A DNA stretch of 64,000 bases, taken from NCBI RefSeq assembly GCF_000820005.1, contig NZ_CDBL01000086.1, positions 24,005 through 88,004 on the forward strand, read 5' to 3'. Source of the DNA: Aeromonas piscicola. Its GTDB lineage: Bacteria > Pseudomonadota > Gammaproteobacteria > Enterobacterales > Aeromonadaceae. The translations under genes were made by a program, and so were the position numbers. Below, piece by piece: positions 25,201 through 33,515 of this stretch (the first letter of the stretch is position 1; each line of letters starts with the position of its first letter). The notes under the pieces were generated by a model. That model was not told the DNA's origin. It did not search any database and saw nothing but the letters and a program-made list of their open reading frames with translations.

Positions 25201-25863
25201 ATCCCCCAGCGCAGGCAGTATCTCCAGCTCGCTGTTGTCGAGCCAGCTGCTCATCTCCCGCAGCAGGGCGGCGGGGCTCGGCCAGAGAGCGCGCACCGAA
25301 CTGGCCAGGGTTTTATCCACCGGATAGAACTCGGCGCGCCAGTAGTCACTCACCGCCTGCAGCCTGAGCTGGCTGTCATCGGTGAGAAATTCGGTTTCAA
25401 AGAGGGCGCCAGACTCGAAGGCATTCTGCGTGAGCATCCGCTGGCAGAAGCCGTGGATGGTAAAGACAGCCGCCTCGTCCATCTGCCGTTCGGCGGCCAG
25501 CAGGCGACGGGCCGCCAGTTCGTGATCCTCCACCTCTTCAAGCAGCTGGGTCAGCAGGACATCCTTGCTCTCACCACGCATAAAGGCGAGGCGCGCCTCG
25601 TGAATGCGGCCGCGGATCCGCCCGCGCAGTTCGGCGGTGGCCGCTTCGGTAAAGGTCACCACCAGGATCTCGGTCACCGAGAGCGGCCGCTCGTGGGCGC
25701 TCGGCTGACCTGCATCGGCGCCCTCTTCAATCAGCGGGCCGTGGCCCAGCAGCAGGCGCAGGTAGAGACCGGCTATGGTGTAGGTCTTGCCGGTACCGGC
25801 GGAGGCTTCGATCAGTCGTTCACCATGGAGGGGAAAACGCAGGGTATTGAGCGGGTTAGCCAT
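22255..25863 (-). CDS. recB: RecB helicase-nuclease subunit of exonuclease V
   Basis: 1202 residues. Walker A EASAGTGKTYTIAGL at about 17-31, helicase motifs including IDEFQDTDPQQYRIF and TIHKSKGLEYPLVFLP, and a C-terminal nuclease domain with the catalytic GFIDLVFEWQGRWYLLDYKS region (Asp and the D-Y-K triad). It is the 3'-5' helicase and the only nuclease of RecBCD and loads RecA after Chi. Overlaps recD by 4 bases and starts on the last base of recC, so the three genes are tightly coupled. No ptr gene lies between recC and recB, unlike E. coli. Confidence 0.97.
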   Translation of the reverse strand: MANPLNTLRFPLHGERLIEASAGTGKTYTIAGLYLRLLLGHGPLIEEGADAGQPSAHERPLSVTEILVVTFTEAATAELRGRIRGRIHEARLAFMRGESKDVLLTQLLEEVEDHELAARRLLAAERQMDEAAVFTIHGFCQRMLTQNAFESGALFETEFLTDDSQLRLQAVSDYWRAEFYPVDKTLASSVRALWPSPAALLREMSSWLDNSELEILPALGDETLAARHQAAMARIDAVKDAWLAQGDEIRRQTEGQIKLYTGKNYEGWLAKISDWAQDEASGYALPKDLERFGQETLEAKLNKGKAPPTLPLFSEIDALLASRPGIRDLILQRAAKVVRSRMQASKRQAHQLSFDDLLKDLDGALGSSLGERLCERIRATYRVAMIDEFQDTDPQQYRIFHRLYGGHTDTALLMIGDPKQAIYGFRGADIFTYIQARRNVSAHYTLGRNWRSSSALVGAVNGLFERAKDPFIYEADIPFLPVEAQGKSKALLLDGATAPVLHCWQLTGQPTFNRGDYQSKMARATAAEIHRLLTLAREGKAKIGDQAVKAGDIAVLVRTGSEGKLVQQELARLAIASVYLSNRESVLEQVEAREILLILHACQNPSEERSLRAALATGLFDLDARALDGLASDERAWESAVQEFMEYRKIWHRRGVLAMLRALLHRRNLASSLLASPYGERRLTNFLHLGELLQQVSSELDGEYALLRWLGEAVSRPNGQDAEQVLRLESERKLVQIVTIHKSKGLEYPLVFLPFICSHRTAETPLYHEADEAGNRTILDLTGADSSLAEADKERLAEDLRLLYVALTRGVYATWLGLGPVRAGAGKSEKTDLHHTAIGYLLQKGEEGDAETLATALTELAQALPGVAVGEPSLTRPAPLPPEEEQLGEPQVRRFTGSLERDWWISSYSGLAAQGNGHSKGVLANPGFDDEVVTEAAALAAEQPEEAPQPSIFTFPKGARPGTLLHSLFETIDFQSAAGELLAEHIASLLLQDGFDESWAPVLQQQVEAVLDTPLETGFGEPVRLRDLAPERKQVELEFFLPMGRVTAPALTALCQQHDPLSRGNKPLSFATVQGMLKGFIDLVFEWQGRWYLLDYKSNHLGMSPADYSRPALERAMAEHRYDLQYQLYSLALHRLLTLRLPGYDFEQHFGGVFYLFLRGMPQGGIFHTRPSRELVLGLDRLFSAGSEPPAAGSQALNEVEA

Positions 25864-28800
25864 TATTTCAGCTCCTCCAGGGTCTTGAGCAGCGGGGTCA
25901 GGTGTTCGCGGGCCAGCGCCTGCAACTGCCCCAGCACCTCGTCATCGAGTTCGGGGAAGCAGCGGGCGACGTAAACGTCTTGCCCTTCCCCATTGATCAT
26001 CCAGCCGCCGTTGAAACGGGTGAGAGCCGCCTTGTCGGCCGCCTCCGGTTTGTCGGGATCCTTCTCGATCGCCTTGAGCCAATCCCAGGCGGTGTTGGGG
26101 AAGAAGGGCAGCGGCCGCTTCATCCCCTGCGCCCAGAGCGCCACCAGCGCCGCCAGCTTGGGGCGCGCCTCGTCGGCAGCGAGTGCAGGCAGGCGCAGAC
26201 TCTGTTTGGCGTCGAACAGCAGGGTGTCGCCGGGGGCGCAGCTCAATGAGAGGCAGAGGTGCTGGATCCAGCCCAGCAGCAGATCCTTGCCGTTGAAGCT
26301 GCCGGGTTTGACCACCAGCAAGCGCCCCTTCTGGGTGTCGATCCACCCTTGCAACTGGCCCTGGGTCAGGGAGATATCGATCTCCACCGCCTGCTTTTCT
26401 GACTCATTGGCAGCAACCCATGGCCGCAGCCGATCCGCCAGCTTGCCCATTTCGGCATCCAGATCGTCCAGCAGCAGGCTACCGAACCAGCCTTGCGGCA
26501 GCAGGCCGGTGAGCTGCAACCGCTCGCGACGTATGCTCACACTATCGCTCCGCTCTGGACTGTCCCCCTCTGCCAGATGGGCATCGAGCAGCAGATCTTT
26601 CAGCTGATAATGTTGCAGGCCATCCAGCTCGAACGGCTCGCTGTCCTCGATGTTGGCTTCGTTCAGCTCAAACCACACCTTGAGGCGGCGGTTGAGGAAA
26701 TACTTGGTGGGCTGGCGATAGAAGCGCAGCAACTCGGCCAGCTCCAGCCCCTGCTCCTTGCCCCATTCGGAAGGCAGCGGCAGCTCGCCACTCTGGAAGT
26801 TGGCCGCGCCACGCACCGGATTGAGAGCGGGCAGCCAGTCGGCGGCATAGGTAAAGAGGCGTGAACCCGCCTCAGGATGGAAGTAGTTGCGGCTGTAGGG
26901 GGTGAGCGGGTGCGCCACCATCAGATGGTTGAGCAGCCGCTTGCCGGAGGTTTCGTCATCGAGATCCTCATCCCCCGCCAGCACAAAACCCTGACGCACA
27001 TAGTCGATCAGCTCCGCCAGCAAGACGGACGGCACCTTGTCGCTGTTGTCCTGCGCGCTGAAGCCCTGATAGCTGATATAGAGCCCCTGTTGGGCGCTCA
27101 AGAGCGCCTCAAGGAAGAGATAGCGGTCATCATCGCGACGGGAGCGATCCCCGCGCCGCGACGCCACCGCCATCAGATCGAACCCCATGGGAGCCAATGT
27201 GCGCGGGTAGACGCCGTCATTCATGCCGAGCAGGCAGACCTGCTTGAAGGGGATGGAGCGCATCGGCATCAGGGTGCAGAAGTTGACCTGACCGGCGAGG
27301 AAGCGCTGGCTGGAGCGGGACTCCCCCAGCACGCTGCCGAGGTAGTCCTGCAACAGATCGGCGGTAATGGGCTGTTCGAAGCGGGACTCGCCAAGCTGGG
27401 TCTGCCACTCGACCAGCTGGCTGCGAATGAGCTGGAGCTGACGCTCTTCATCCTCATCGGCCAGATAGAAGCGTTCCAGCAGTCCGTGGAGGCAGGTAAC
27501 CCACTCTCCTAGCGGCTGTGCCTGTTGCAGCCGGGGCAGGAATTCGGCCAGCGAATCGACGAACCAGGCAAGCTTGCCGAGCGCCAATCCCTGCTGACCT
27601 TCGATCTCTGCATAAGGCAATATGCTGGCCAAGGGCCCCTGCTGCCCCCCCATACTGTCGGCGTAGGGCAAAATGCCCGCCACCGGCTCGCCATCGCCCA
27701 TGGCAAAACCGAGCAGCATCCGCCGCAGGCCGAACAGCCAGCTGTTGCCGGACATGGGCGGCAGATCGAAACGGACGGGGTAGCCGTCATCCAGCCCCCA
27801 GCGGATGCCGGTCTCCTGCACCCAGACCCGCAGCTGGTTGAACTCGTCGTCATCCAGCTCGAAGCGGCGCAGTACGGCGGGCACCTCGAGAATGGCCAGC
27901 AGCTCCCCTGCGCCGAAGCGGGCGTTGGGCAGCCTGAGCAGGGCGAGGAAGCTTTGCAACAGCGGGCTCTCCTGACTCGCAGCCCGATCAGATACCGCGA
28001 ACGGGATCTGGCCCCGCGCCCCAAACACCGCCTGAATGTAGGGGCCGTAGCTGTTCACATCCGGCATCATCACCACCACGTCTTTCGGGGTGAGGGTCGG
28101 GTCCTGCTCGAACAGCGCCAGCAGCCGGTCGTGCAGCACTTCAAGTTCGCGCATCGGGCCGTGGCAGGCATGGATCTGCAAGGATCCATCCGTTGGATCG
28201 ATCGGGCTCTTGTGGCGGCTGCTGTCGAGATCGAACTGACCGGCGCCTCGCTCGGCCAGCTCCAGCACATCCTTCTGGATGGCGCGCAGCAGGCTGACAT
28301 TGCCCTCGGCATCCAGCTCGTCGATATCGACGAAGGCCTCGATTTGCGGCACCTCCAGCTCCATCAGCTGATGCAGGTAGTCGCGCCCCAGCTTGCCCAT
28401 GGAGGCAAGCAGCGGGTTGGCGGGGCCCTGCAAGGTCTCGATATCGGTGCCGGGTTTGAGTTTGTTCTCCAGCCGCGCCAGGGTCTTGCGATCGAGCAGG
28501 TCGCCCCAGTAGTAGCGGCAGGGGTTGGTGACAAACAGGTGCACCTCCACCTCCGGCCGACTGCCGAGGGCCAGCAGCGCCTCCACATAACGCGGCGGCA
28601 GCGCCGAGATGCCGAACACGAACACCCGCTGCGGCAGCTTGCCCGGCAGATCCAAGGTGCGTTGCAGCTCGTGGATAAACTCCTCATAGAGGTTGGCTCT
28701 GTGGTAGCCGCTCGGGGAGAGCGCCAACGTGCGGACCACCAGCTCGCGCCACAGCTCGGGCTGCCAATCCTGACCGCTCACCCCGGCCAGTTCGAGCCCC

Positions 28801-29288
28801 AGCCCTTCCCCCTCTTCCCAGCGGGCGATCCAGTCCGGCCGATAGACCAGATACTGGTCAAAGAGATCCGCTACCTTCTGGCAGAGCTGCCACAGCCGAA
28901 CTTGCTCGGGATCCCTGGCGGGATCCTCGTCCTCTCCGCCGCCCAGATAGGCGGCGAGCGGGGCAAAGGCGGGGCGATCCAGCAAGGCAGGCAGAATGGT
29001 CATCAGCTGCCAGCTCATGGATCCCTTGTTGTAGGGACTTATGCAAGGCACGTCCGCCAGCACCCGGGTGAACATATCCCAGATGAAACTGGCGGGCAGC
29101 GGGAAGTCGATATTGGCGGCGATGCCGAAGGCTTTGGCCAGCTCCAGCTTGAGCCACTGGGCCATGCCCGGACTCTGCACCAGGATCTGCTCCCGATCGA
29201 AGGGGTGAGAGAGAGGAGCCTGCCGGATGCGGCTCACCAGCAGCTCCTTGAGCAGATCCAGCTGATTGGAGTGGTAGAGGGTAAACAT
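25863..29288 (-). CDS. recC: RecC subunit of exonuclease V
   Basis: 1141 residues from the ATG at 29288 (MFTLYHSNQLDLL), which matches the family start and has GGGAG upstream; a frame start at 29309 is less likely. Conserved signatures include ILVQSPGMAQWLKLEL and NIDFPLPASFIWDMF, with a central LLGMNDGVYPR. RecC is an inactivated helicase/nuclease scaffold that recognises Chi. An internal near-repeat (GILPYADSMGGQQG, then SILPYAEIEGQQG) around residues 556-585 appears as a small in-frame duplication. Confidence 0.97.
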   Translation of the reverse strand: MFTLYHSNQLDLLKELLVSRIRQAPLSHPFDREQILVQSPGMAQWLKLELAKAFGIAANIDFPLPASFIWDMFTRVLADVPCISPYNKGSMSWQLMTILPALLDRPAFAPLAAYLGGGEDEDPARDPEQVRLWQLCQKVADLFDQYLVYRPDWIARWEEGEGLGLELAGVSGQDWQPELWRELVVRTLALSPSGYHRANLYEEFIHELQRTLDLPGKLPQRVFVFGISALPPRYVEALLALGSRPEVEVHLFVTNPCRYYWGDLLDRKTLARLENKLKPGTDIETLQGPANPLLASMGKLGRDYLHQLMELEVPQIEAFVDIDELDAEGNVSLLRAIQKDVLELAERGAGQFDLDSSRHKSPIDPTDGSLQIHACHGPMRELEVLHDRLLALFEQDPTLTPKDVVVMMPDVNSYGPYIQAVFGARGQIPFAVSDRAASQESPLLQSFLALLRLPNARFGAGELLAILEVPAVLRRFELDDDEFNQLRVWVQETGIRWGLDDGYPVRFDLPPMSGNSWLFGLRRMLLGFAMGDGEPVAGILPYADSMGGQQGPLASILPYAEIEGQQGLALGKLAWFVDSLAEFLPRLQQAQPLGEWVTCLHGLLERFYLADEDEERQLQLIRSQLVEWQTQLGESRFEQPITADLLQDYLGSVLGESRSSQRFLAGQVNFCTLMPMRSIPFKQVCLLGMNDGVYPRTLAPMGFDLMAVASRRGDRSRRDDDRYLFLEALLSAQQGLYISYQGFSAQDNSDKVPSVLLAELIDYVRQGFVLAGDEDLDDETSGKRLLNHLMVAHPLTPYSRNYFHPEAGSRLFTYAADWLPALNPVRGAANFQSGELPLPSEWGKEQGLELAELLRFYRQPTKYFLNRRLKVWFELNEANIEDSEPFELDGLQHYQLKDLLLDAHLAEGDSPERSDSVSIRRERLQLTGLLPQGWFGSLLLDDLDAEMGKLADRLRPWVAANESEKQAVEIDISLTQGQLQGWIDTQKGRLLVVKPGSFNGKDLLLGWIQHLCLSLSCAPGDTLLFDAKQSLRLPALAADEARPKLAALVALWAQGMKRPLPFFPNTAWDWLKAIEKDPDKPEAADKAALTRFNGGWMINGEGQDVYVARCFPELDDEVLGQLQALAREHLTPLLKTLEELK

Positions 29289-29459
29289 GGACGACTCCCG
29301 CCAATTCAAATGAGGGGTGGGTGCGAGAAAAGGTGAGTCATTCCCGTCACTTCACACGAAATGGGATTGTCGGGGATCGGGGGGTAAGATGCAAAAGGCG
29401 CTTGTTGCCGCAGATCACGTCGCCATCATGCGGGGCGGGAAAGGGTCAATGGCGGGCAT

Positions 29460-29487
29460 AAAAAAGCCGGTGCTGCTGCACCGGCCA
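29460..29487 (-). terminator. Terminator of the yqjF transcript
   Basis: GGCCGGTGCAGCAGCACCGG followed by CTTTTT on the minus strand, 33 bases past the stop of the DoxX gene. The region 29310-29519 otherwise holds only the recC promoter. Confidence 0.85.
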
Positions 29488-29519
29488 AAAGGCGTTGGAA
29501 AACTCTCGCTATCCGGGTA

Positions 29520-29912
29520 TTACCAGTTCTTGCCGAGGCGGGCATCCAGACTGAAGGCCCCTGCACCGGCCGCCGCCAAAGCCAGGAAACCACCGGCCAC
29601 GGAGACATTCTTCATGAACATCAGCATCTGCATCTGATCAGCAGGCTGATAGTGGAAAATAAAGGCGGCCATCAGGGTGAAACCGGCCATCAGCACAGAG
29701 AGGCTGCGGCTGAACAGACCCAGCATGATGGCGAGGCCACCACCCAGCTCCAGCAGTATCACCAGCGGCAGAATGAATCCGGGTACGCCCATGGCTTCCA
29801 TGTAACCCTGGGTACCGGCATAGCCGCCGATCTTGCCCCAGCCTGCAATCACAAACATCAGTGCCAGCAGTACGCGACCCACCAGCAGTGCCACATCTTT
29901 CATCTTGTCCAT
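29520..29912 (-). CDS. yqjF: DoxX-family inner-membrane protein, YqjF type
   Basis: 130 residues from the ATG at 29912 (MDKMKDVALLVGR) with GAGGAG upstream; the longer frame extends into the pirin gene. Four hydrophobic segments. The run GYMEAMGVPGFILPLVILLE and MFMKNVSVAGGF closely recall E. coli YqjF. DoxX proteins are small four-helix membrane proteins linked to redox and thiol stress. In E. coli, yqjF is activated by the LysR regulator YhaJ in response to quinone-like breakdown products of nitrotoluenes; a YhaJ homolog lies 1.3 kb away here, which supports the call. Confidence 0.9.
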   Translation of the reverse strand: MDKMKDVALLVGRVLLALMFVIAGWGKIGGYAGTQGYMEAMGVPGFILPLVILLELGGGLAIMLGLFSRSLSVLMAGFTLMAAFIFHYQPADQMQMLMFMKNVSVAGGFLALAAAGAGAFSLDARLGKNW

Positions 29913-29952
29913 TTCAAACTCCTCGTTGTATGTCAAATCACCGCTGACTGCT

Positions 29953-30639
29953 TCAGGGTAGGTCAAATAACAGGGCTTGGCTGGCACTCATTGCCACCAG
30001 ATCCCATTTGGGTTCATCACGACTGAGTACCCCGTCGCCGGGTCGGGCAGCCAGACCGTTGGCGGTCAGCTCCCCTGAAATCATCTGCAGGTAGCCGTGT
30101 CGGCCGGCCAGCGCCCAGGTGAGACTCTCACCGGGCTCAAGCTGCAACCGCCATACGCGGGCCTGCTGGCGGATCCTGAAGGATCCCGCTTCGCCATCCG
30201 GTGACGCTACCAGCGTCAATCCCAGGTTGGCTTCAATCTTCTTCTGCTGATAGCCGGGGGTCGTGCCGTGTTCGTTCGGCTCGATCCAGATTTGCAACAG
30301 GGAGAGCGGCTCGGTCTGCGAGGGGTTGTACTCGCTGTGCCGGATGCCGGACCCTGCGCTCATCAGCTGGAAATCCCCTGCCGGGATCTGCTCGGCGTGG
30401 CCGAGGCTGTCCTTGTGCTCTATGGTGCCTTGCAGCACGCAGGTCAGGATCTCCATGTTGGCGTGAGGGTGAGTGGCGAATCCACCACCCGGTGCAACCA
30501 GATCCTGATTGATGACCCGCAGCACCGAATGCCCCATCCAGTCCGGGTCGTAGTAGTGCCCGAAGGAAAAGCTGTGGCGCGCATCCAGCCAGCCGAAGTT
30601 GGCCTTGCCGCGCGCTTCTGCGGCTCTCAATTTCATCAT
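29953..30639 (-). CDS. Pirin-family protein (YhhW-like bicupin, possible quercetinase)
   Basis: 228 residues, GAGGAG before the ATG pair. N-terminal cupin with metal ligands visible in THPHANMEIL (two His) and GIRHSEYN (His and Glu), the same set as in E. coli YhhW, which has quercetin 2,3-dioxygenase activity. The second cupin lacks a full ligand set. E. coli YhaK, the pirin encoded near yhaJ, lacks these His residues, so the protein is more like YhhW although it sits in a yhaJ-type context. It lies between the small secreted-protein gene (30-base gap) and yqjF (40-base gap), so all three are probably one operon. Confidence 0.9.
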   Translation of the reverse strand: MMKLRAAEARGKANFGWLDARHSFSFGHYYDPDWMGHSVLRVINQDLVAPGGGFATHPHANMEILTCVLQGTIEHKDSLGHAEQIPAGDFQLMSAGSGIRHSEYNPSQTEPLSLLQIWIEPNEHGTTPGYQQKKIEANLGLTLVASPDGEAGSFRIRQQARVWRLQLEPGESLTWALAGRHGYLQMISGELTANGLAARPGDGVLSRDEPKWDLVAMSASQALLFDLP

Positions 30640-30669
30640 GGTGTGCTCCTCACGTACCGATACGGTTGA

Positions 30670-31002
30670 TTAACGCTGCTTGCCGCTACCGATGCCGAAC
30701 GGAATGCGGTAGTCGCTGCTCTGCTCACCCAGACTCACGGTCAGGTTGCCCTGGGTGCGGCTCGGGATCTGTACCTGCTGGCTGCCCATCAGGTTGGCGT
30801 GGACCGATGCCACGACATCGCCAGACTCGTCACGCACTTCCAGCATGGGGTTGCCCTTGCCTTCCACCGCGGCGGTCGCGTGCCAGTTGACGAACAGCAC
30901 ACCCGGTGCGGCGTTGAGGTCAGCGGGGACGGAAGCCTGAGCAAAGCCGGCGGTCATCAGGCCTGCAACGGCCAGCATCTTGATTACGTTTTTCATGTTC
31001 AT
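30670..31002 (-). CDS. Small secreted protein, paralog of 11710-12039
   Basis: 110 residues. Signal peptide MNMKNVIKMLAVAGLMTAGF with cleavage near AQA-S. The mature part is PADLNAAPGVLFVNWHATAA..., with GNLTVSLGEQSSDYRIPFGI and the end GSGKQR, matching the paralog along its whole length. First gene of the presumed operon with the pirin and yqjF genes, divergent from the LysR regulator. Its location suggests a periplasmic role in a stress response, but the molecular function is unknown. Confidence 0.87.
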   Translation of the reverse strand: MNMKNVIKMLAVAGLMTAGFAQASVPADLNAAPGVLFVNWHATAAVEGKGNPMLEVRDESGDVVASVHANLMGSQQVQIPSRTQGNLTVSLGEQSSDYRIPFGIGSGKQR

Positions 31003-31259
31003 TCACTCTCTTGGTTTTTATGTCATTGCCAAGGCCGGTTCGGCCAGAATCAATGCATCCATGCAAGAGGTTATTCAAATAGTGTGTTGTTCTTTTACCG
31101 ACATCAGACATCACTCTTTGTGATGTCTCTGCCCGGAACTACTGTTTATTTGGCCGCTTGGCCTTCCTGCCTAAGCGTTGATTGAATATTAAAGACACTT
31201 GGCCTAAGTTGTTAGCGAGATAAACTGGCAAACATGTTCAAAAAAATTGAAGGTATGAA
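31003..31259. promoter_or_regulatory. Divergent promoter region between the yqjF-type operon and yhaJ
   Basis: 257 gene-free bases carry both promoters. LysR regulators normally bind here at T-N11-A type sites; several weakly symmetric candidates exist and I cannot choose among them. The section 31170-31250 is AT-rich and should hold the yhaJ promoter. Confidence 0.45.
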
Positions 31260-32174
31260 ATGGCCAAGGAATCGAACAAGGAACGGGCGCTGACCCTGGA
31301 AGCCATCCGGGTGCTGGACGCCATCGATCGCCGTGGCAGCTTCGCGGCGGCCGCCGACGAGCTGGGCAAGGTCCCCTCGGCGCTGAGCTACACGGTACAG
31401 AAGCTGGAAGACGAGCTGGACGCCATGCTGTTTGATCGCAGCGGCCACAGAACCAAGTTCACCCCGGCCGGCCGCATGCTGCTGGAGCGGGGCCGGGTGC
31501 TGCTGGAAGCCGCCGAGCATCTGGTGGGCGAGACCCGGGCGCTGGCCCGTGGCTGGGAAACCGACATCACCATAGCCGTCGATGCCCTGGTGCCGCTGCA
31601 GGCGCTCTATCCCCTGGTCGAGCGGCTGGCCGAGCTGACGGATACCCGGCTGAGGTTTCGCGCCGAGGTACTGGCAGGCAGCTGGGAGTGTCTGGAAGAT
31701 GGCAGGGCCGACCTGCTCATCTCCTCCCTCAACCCCGACATCATGCTGACCGGCATCAAGCATCAGGCGCTGCAGGAAGAGTTGATGCTCTACGTCGCCC
31801 ACCCGGAGCACCCGCTGCATCAGGAGCCCGAGCCCCTGGCGGACGAGACGCTGCGCCGCTACCGCGCCATCGCAGTGGCGGACTCTGCGCTACGCAAGCC
31901 GGTGCTCACCTATCGCCTGCTCGACAAGCAGCCGCGCCTCACCGTCAGCACCATGGCGGAGAAGCGCGATGCCCTGCTGGCGGGGATAGGCGTCGGCACC
32001 ATGCCGCTGAGCTGGATAGAAGAGGACATCAAGGCGGGCCGCCTCAAGGTGATCAGCCCCGAGTATCGCCATCAGATCCAGGTCGTACTGGCCTGGCGGC
32101 GCGATACCATGGGCAAGGCCAAGAGCTGGCTGGTGCGGGAGATCCCCAAGCTGTTTCCCAGCAAGGGGGAGTGA
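31260..32174 (+). CDS. yhaJ: LysR-family regulator, YhaJ type
   Basis: 304 residues. N-terminal winged helix with AIDRRGSFAAAADELGKVPS and ALSYTVQKLE, then FDRSGHRTKFTPAGRMLLER, all very close to E. coli YhaJ. The effector domain about 95-300 ends in WLVREIPKLFP, again matching YhaJ. In E. coli YhaJ activates yqjF in response to aromatic breakdown products. Here the yqjF homolog, a pirin and a small secreted protein form the divergent operon, so the same circuit is likely. Divergent and probably autoregulated. Confidence 0.9.
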   Translation: MAKESNKERALTLEAIRVLDAIDRRGSFAAAADELGKVPSALSYTVQKLEDELDAMLFDRSGHRTKFTPAGRMLLERGRVLLEAAEHLVGETRALARGWETDITIAVDALVPLQALYPLVERLAELTDTRLRFRAEVLAGSWECLEDGRADLLISSLNPDIMLTGIKHQALQEELMLYVAHPEHPLHQEPEPLADETLRRYRAIAVADSALRKPVLTYRLLDKQPRLTVSTMAEKRDALLAGIGVGTMPLSWIEEDIKAGRLKVISPEYRHQIQVVLAWRRDTMGKAKSWLVREIPKLFPSKGE

Positions 32175-32612
32175 AGCCGGGGAACACTAAGCATGACGGA
32201 TGGAGGCGGCGCTCGCCTCCGCTTGACGGCGGGCGCAAATTCGGGGAAAAGAAAAAAGCGGACCTCTTGCGAGTTCCGCTCAATGCCAGGAAAGAATAAA
32301 AACCTTTCGGTTTAAAAAACCCTTAAATTGGAAGCAAACAATCGATTTCTCAACCAGGAAGGTCTTGAATCCGATTCGTTTTGAATTATGCGCGATGTTT
32401 TATGCGCCACCAGCAAAATGTTGAATGGTTGAAGGATATGCACCACAGAGTATCACTATCTGCAACCTTCACCCTTGACTGGTCTGGCCATTTCAACCGA
32501 TTACGACGGGTTTATTTCCTCTGGTTTTTTTAAGTGTCAGTATCTGAGCCCATAACTAAAAAAGAACCCAGTTTCTGACACAACATAAAGATGCAGATAA
32601 AGGAATAGTTGC
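32175..32612. other. Intergenic stretch with hairpins and an inverted repeat before the XRE gene
   Basis: A weak terminator (AGCGGACCTC / GAGTTCCGCT with one mismatch, preceded by an A-run) at 32258-32281 follows yhaJ. Between 32300 and 32600 the DNA is AT-rich and gene-free. GTGTCAG at 32534-32540 and CTGACAC at 32575-32581 form a 7-bp inverted pair 34 bases apart just before the XRE gene and are a candidate operator. Confidence 0.45.
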
Positions 32613-33377
32613 ATGACCTACAGCCAGACCCTGGCCAACAATATTCTCGACACCCTGAAGAAGACCCTGACCGACAAGGGGATCCGCTATCAGACCCTGG
32701 CAGAAGCCATGGGGGTCTCCATCGCCACCATCAAGCGGATGATGAACAAACCCTCGCTGCCGTTCGATACCCTGCTGGAGATCTGTCACCTAGTGGGGCT
32801 CTCGTTCGAGGAGCTGCTGGACCGCACCCAGGATGCCCAGAGCCGCCGCGCCGTCTTCACCCAGGAGCAGGACGAGGCATTCCACAAGGAGCCGGGGCTC
32901 TACGCCTTTCTCGCCAACATCTTCTGGCGTGACAAGACGCTGATCGATCTGAAACGGGAATATGGCCTGACCGATGCCTCCTGCTACCTCTACCTGCGCA
33001 AGCTGGAGAAGCTCGGCATACTGCAGCTCGGCATAGACAACAGCTACCACTTCCTCATCAGCGAGCGCATCAGCTTCGAGCAGCACAGCCGCTTCGCCCG
33101 CCAGCAGGCGCGCCAGGCCATGTCCGTGCTGGGGGACTATCTGGTGGAGAACATGCACAAGTCCAACAACTACATGGCGCTGTGCCAGCTCCATCTGGAC
33201 GAGAGCGAGGCCATGGCGCTGATCGAGCGGATGAAGGAGTACTGGCATCAGGAGCTCAAACTCAACCGCCCCGCCATCGGCCAGCGGGAGGGCAGCAAGA
33301 CCTACACTATGTCGCTGCAGCTGGCGGACTGCGGTTATCAGAGCTTCGACGACCTGATCCCCAATATCGACAACTGA
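32613..33377 (+). CDS. XRE-family (Cro/CI helix-turn-helix) transcriptional regulator
   Basis: 254 residues with AAAGGA before the ATG. The HTH spans about residues 20-70: QTLAEAMGVSIATIKRMMNK is the classic helix-turn-helix with 'S-ATI-R' recognition helix, followed by LCHLVGLSFEELLD-like sequence. The C-terminal 180 residues are helical (for example FLANIFWRDKTLIDLKREYG) without a known enzyme motif and could be a ligand or dimer domain. A perfect 7-bp inverted repeat upstream may be its operator. No clear target genes beyond itself. Confidence 0.85.
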   Translation: MTYSQTLANNILDTLKKTLTDKGIRYQTLAEAMGVSIATIKRMMNKPSLPFDTLLEICHLVGLSFEELLDRTQDAQSRRAVFTQEQDEAFHKEPGLYAFLANIFWRDKTLIDLKREYGLTDASCYLYLRKLEKLGILQLGIDNSYHFLISERISFEQHSRFARQQARQAMSVLGDYLVENMHKSNNYMALCQLHLDESEAMALIERMKEYWHQELKLNRPAIGQREGSKTYTMSLQLADCGYQSFDDLIPNIDN

Positions 33378-33450
33378 TCCCGTCGGATCCTGCGGGATCC
33401 GTCTGCCTTGGTCAGCTCGATAGCGGCAATTCAGACCGTCTTGCTGCCAT

Positions 33451-33511
33451 AGGCTGCAGCACCCGGGTGTCTAGAGGAATTCGTATCGCCATTGTGCCCG
33501 GCAGTGCTCGC
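33451..33511. repeat. Decayed copy of the 3' end of the GntR gene
   Basis: The stretch 33451-33490 matches 33561-33600 at about 35 of 40 bases (both contain GAATTCGTATCGC) and similarity continues more weakly for about 20 more bases. The right copy codes for the end of the GntR regulator; the left copy lies beyond the stop and has lost the reading frame. It is therefore a relic of a tandem duplication or of a related gene end. Confidence 0.6.
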
Positions 33512-33515
33512 TGAT

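Noticed and set aside
23782..25974. A 730-codon + strand frame opposite recB
   Set aside because: Shadow of the recB coding strand; no ribosome-binding site, no motif, Gln/Gly/Leu-rich composition typical of antisense frames in GC-rich genes.
27525..29336. A 603-codon + strand frame opposite recC
   Set aside because: Same pattern as above; recC is certain from its motifs.
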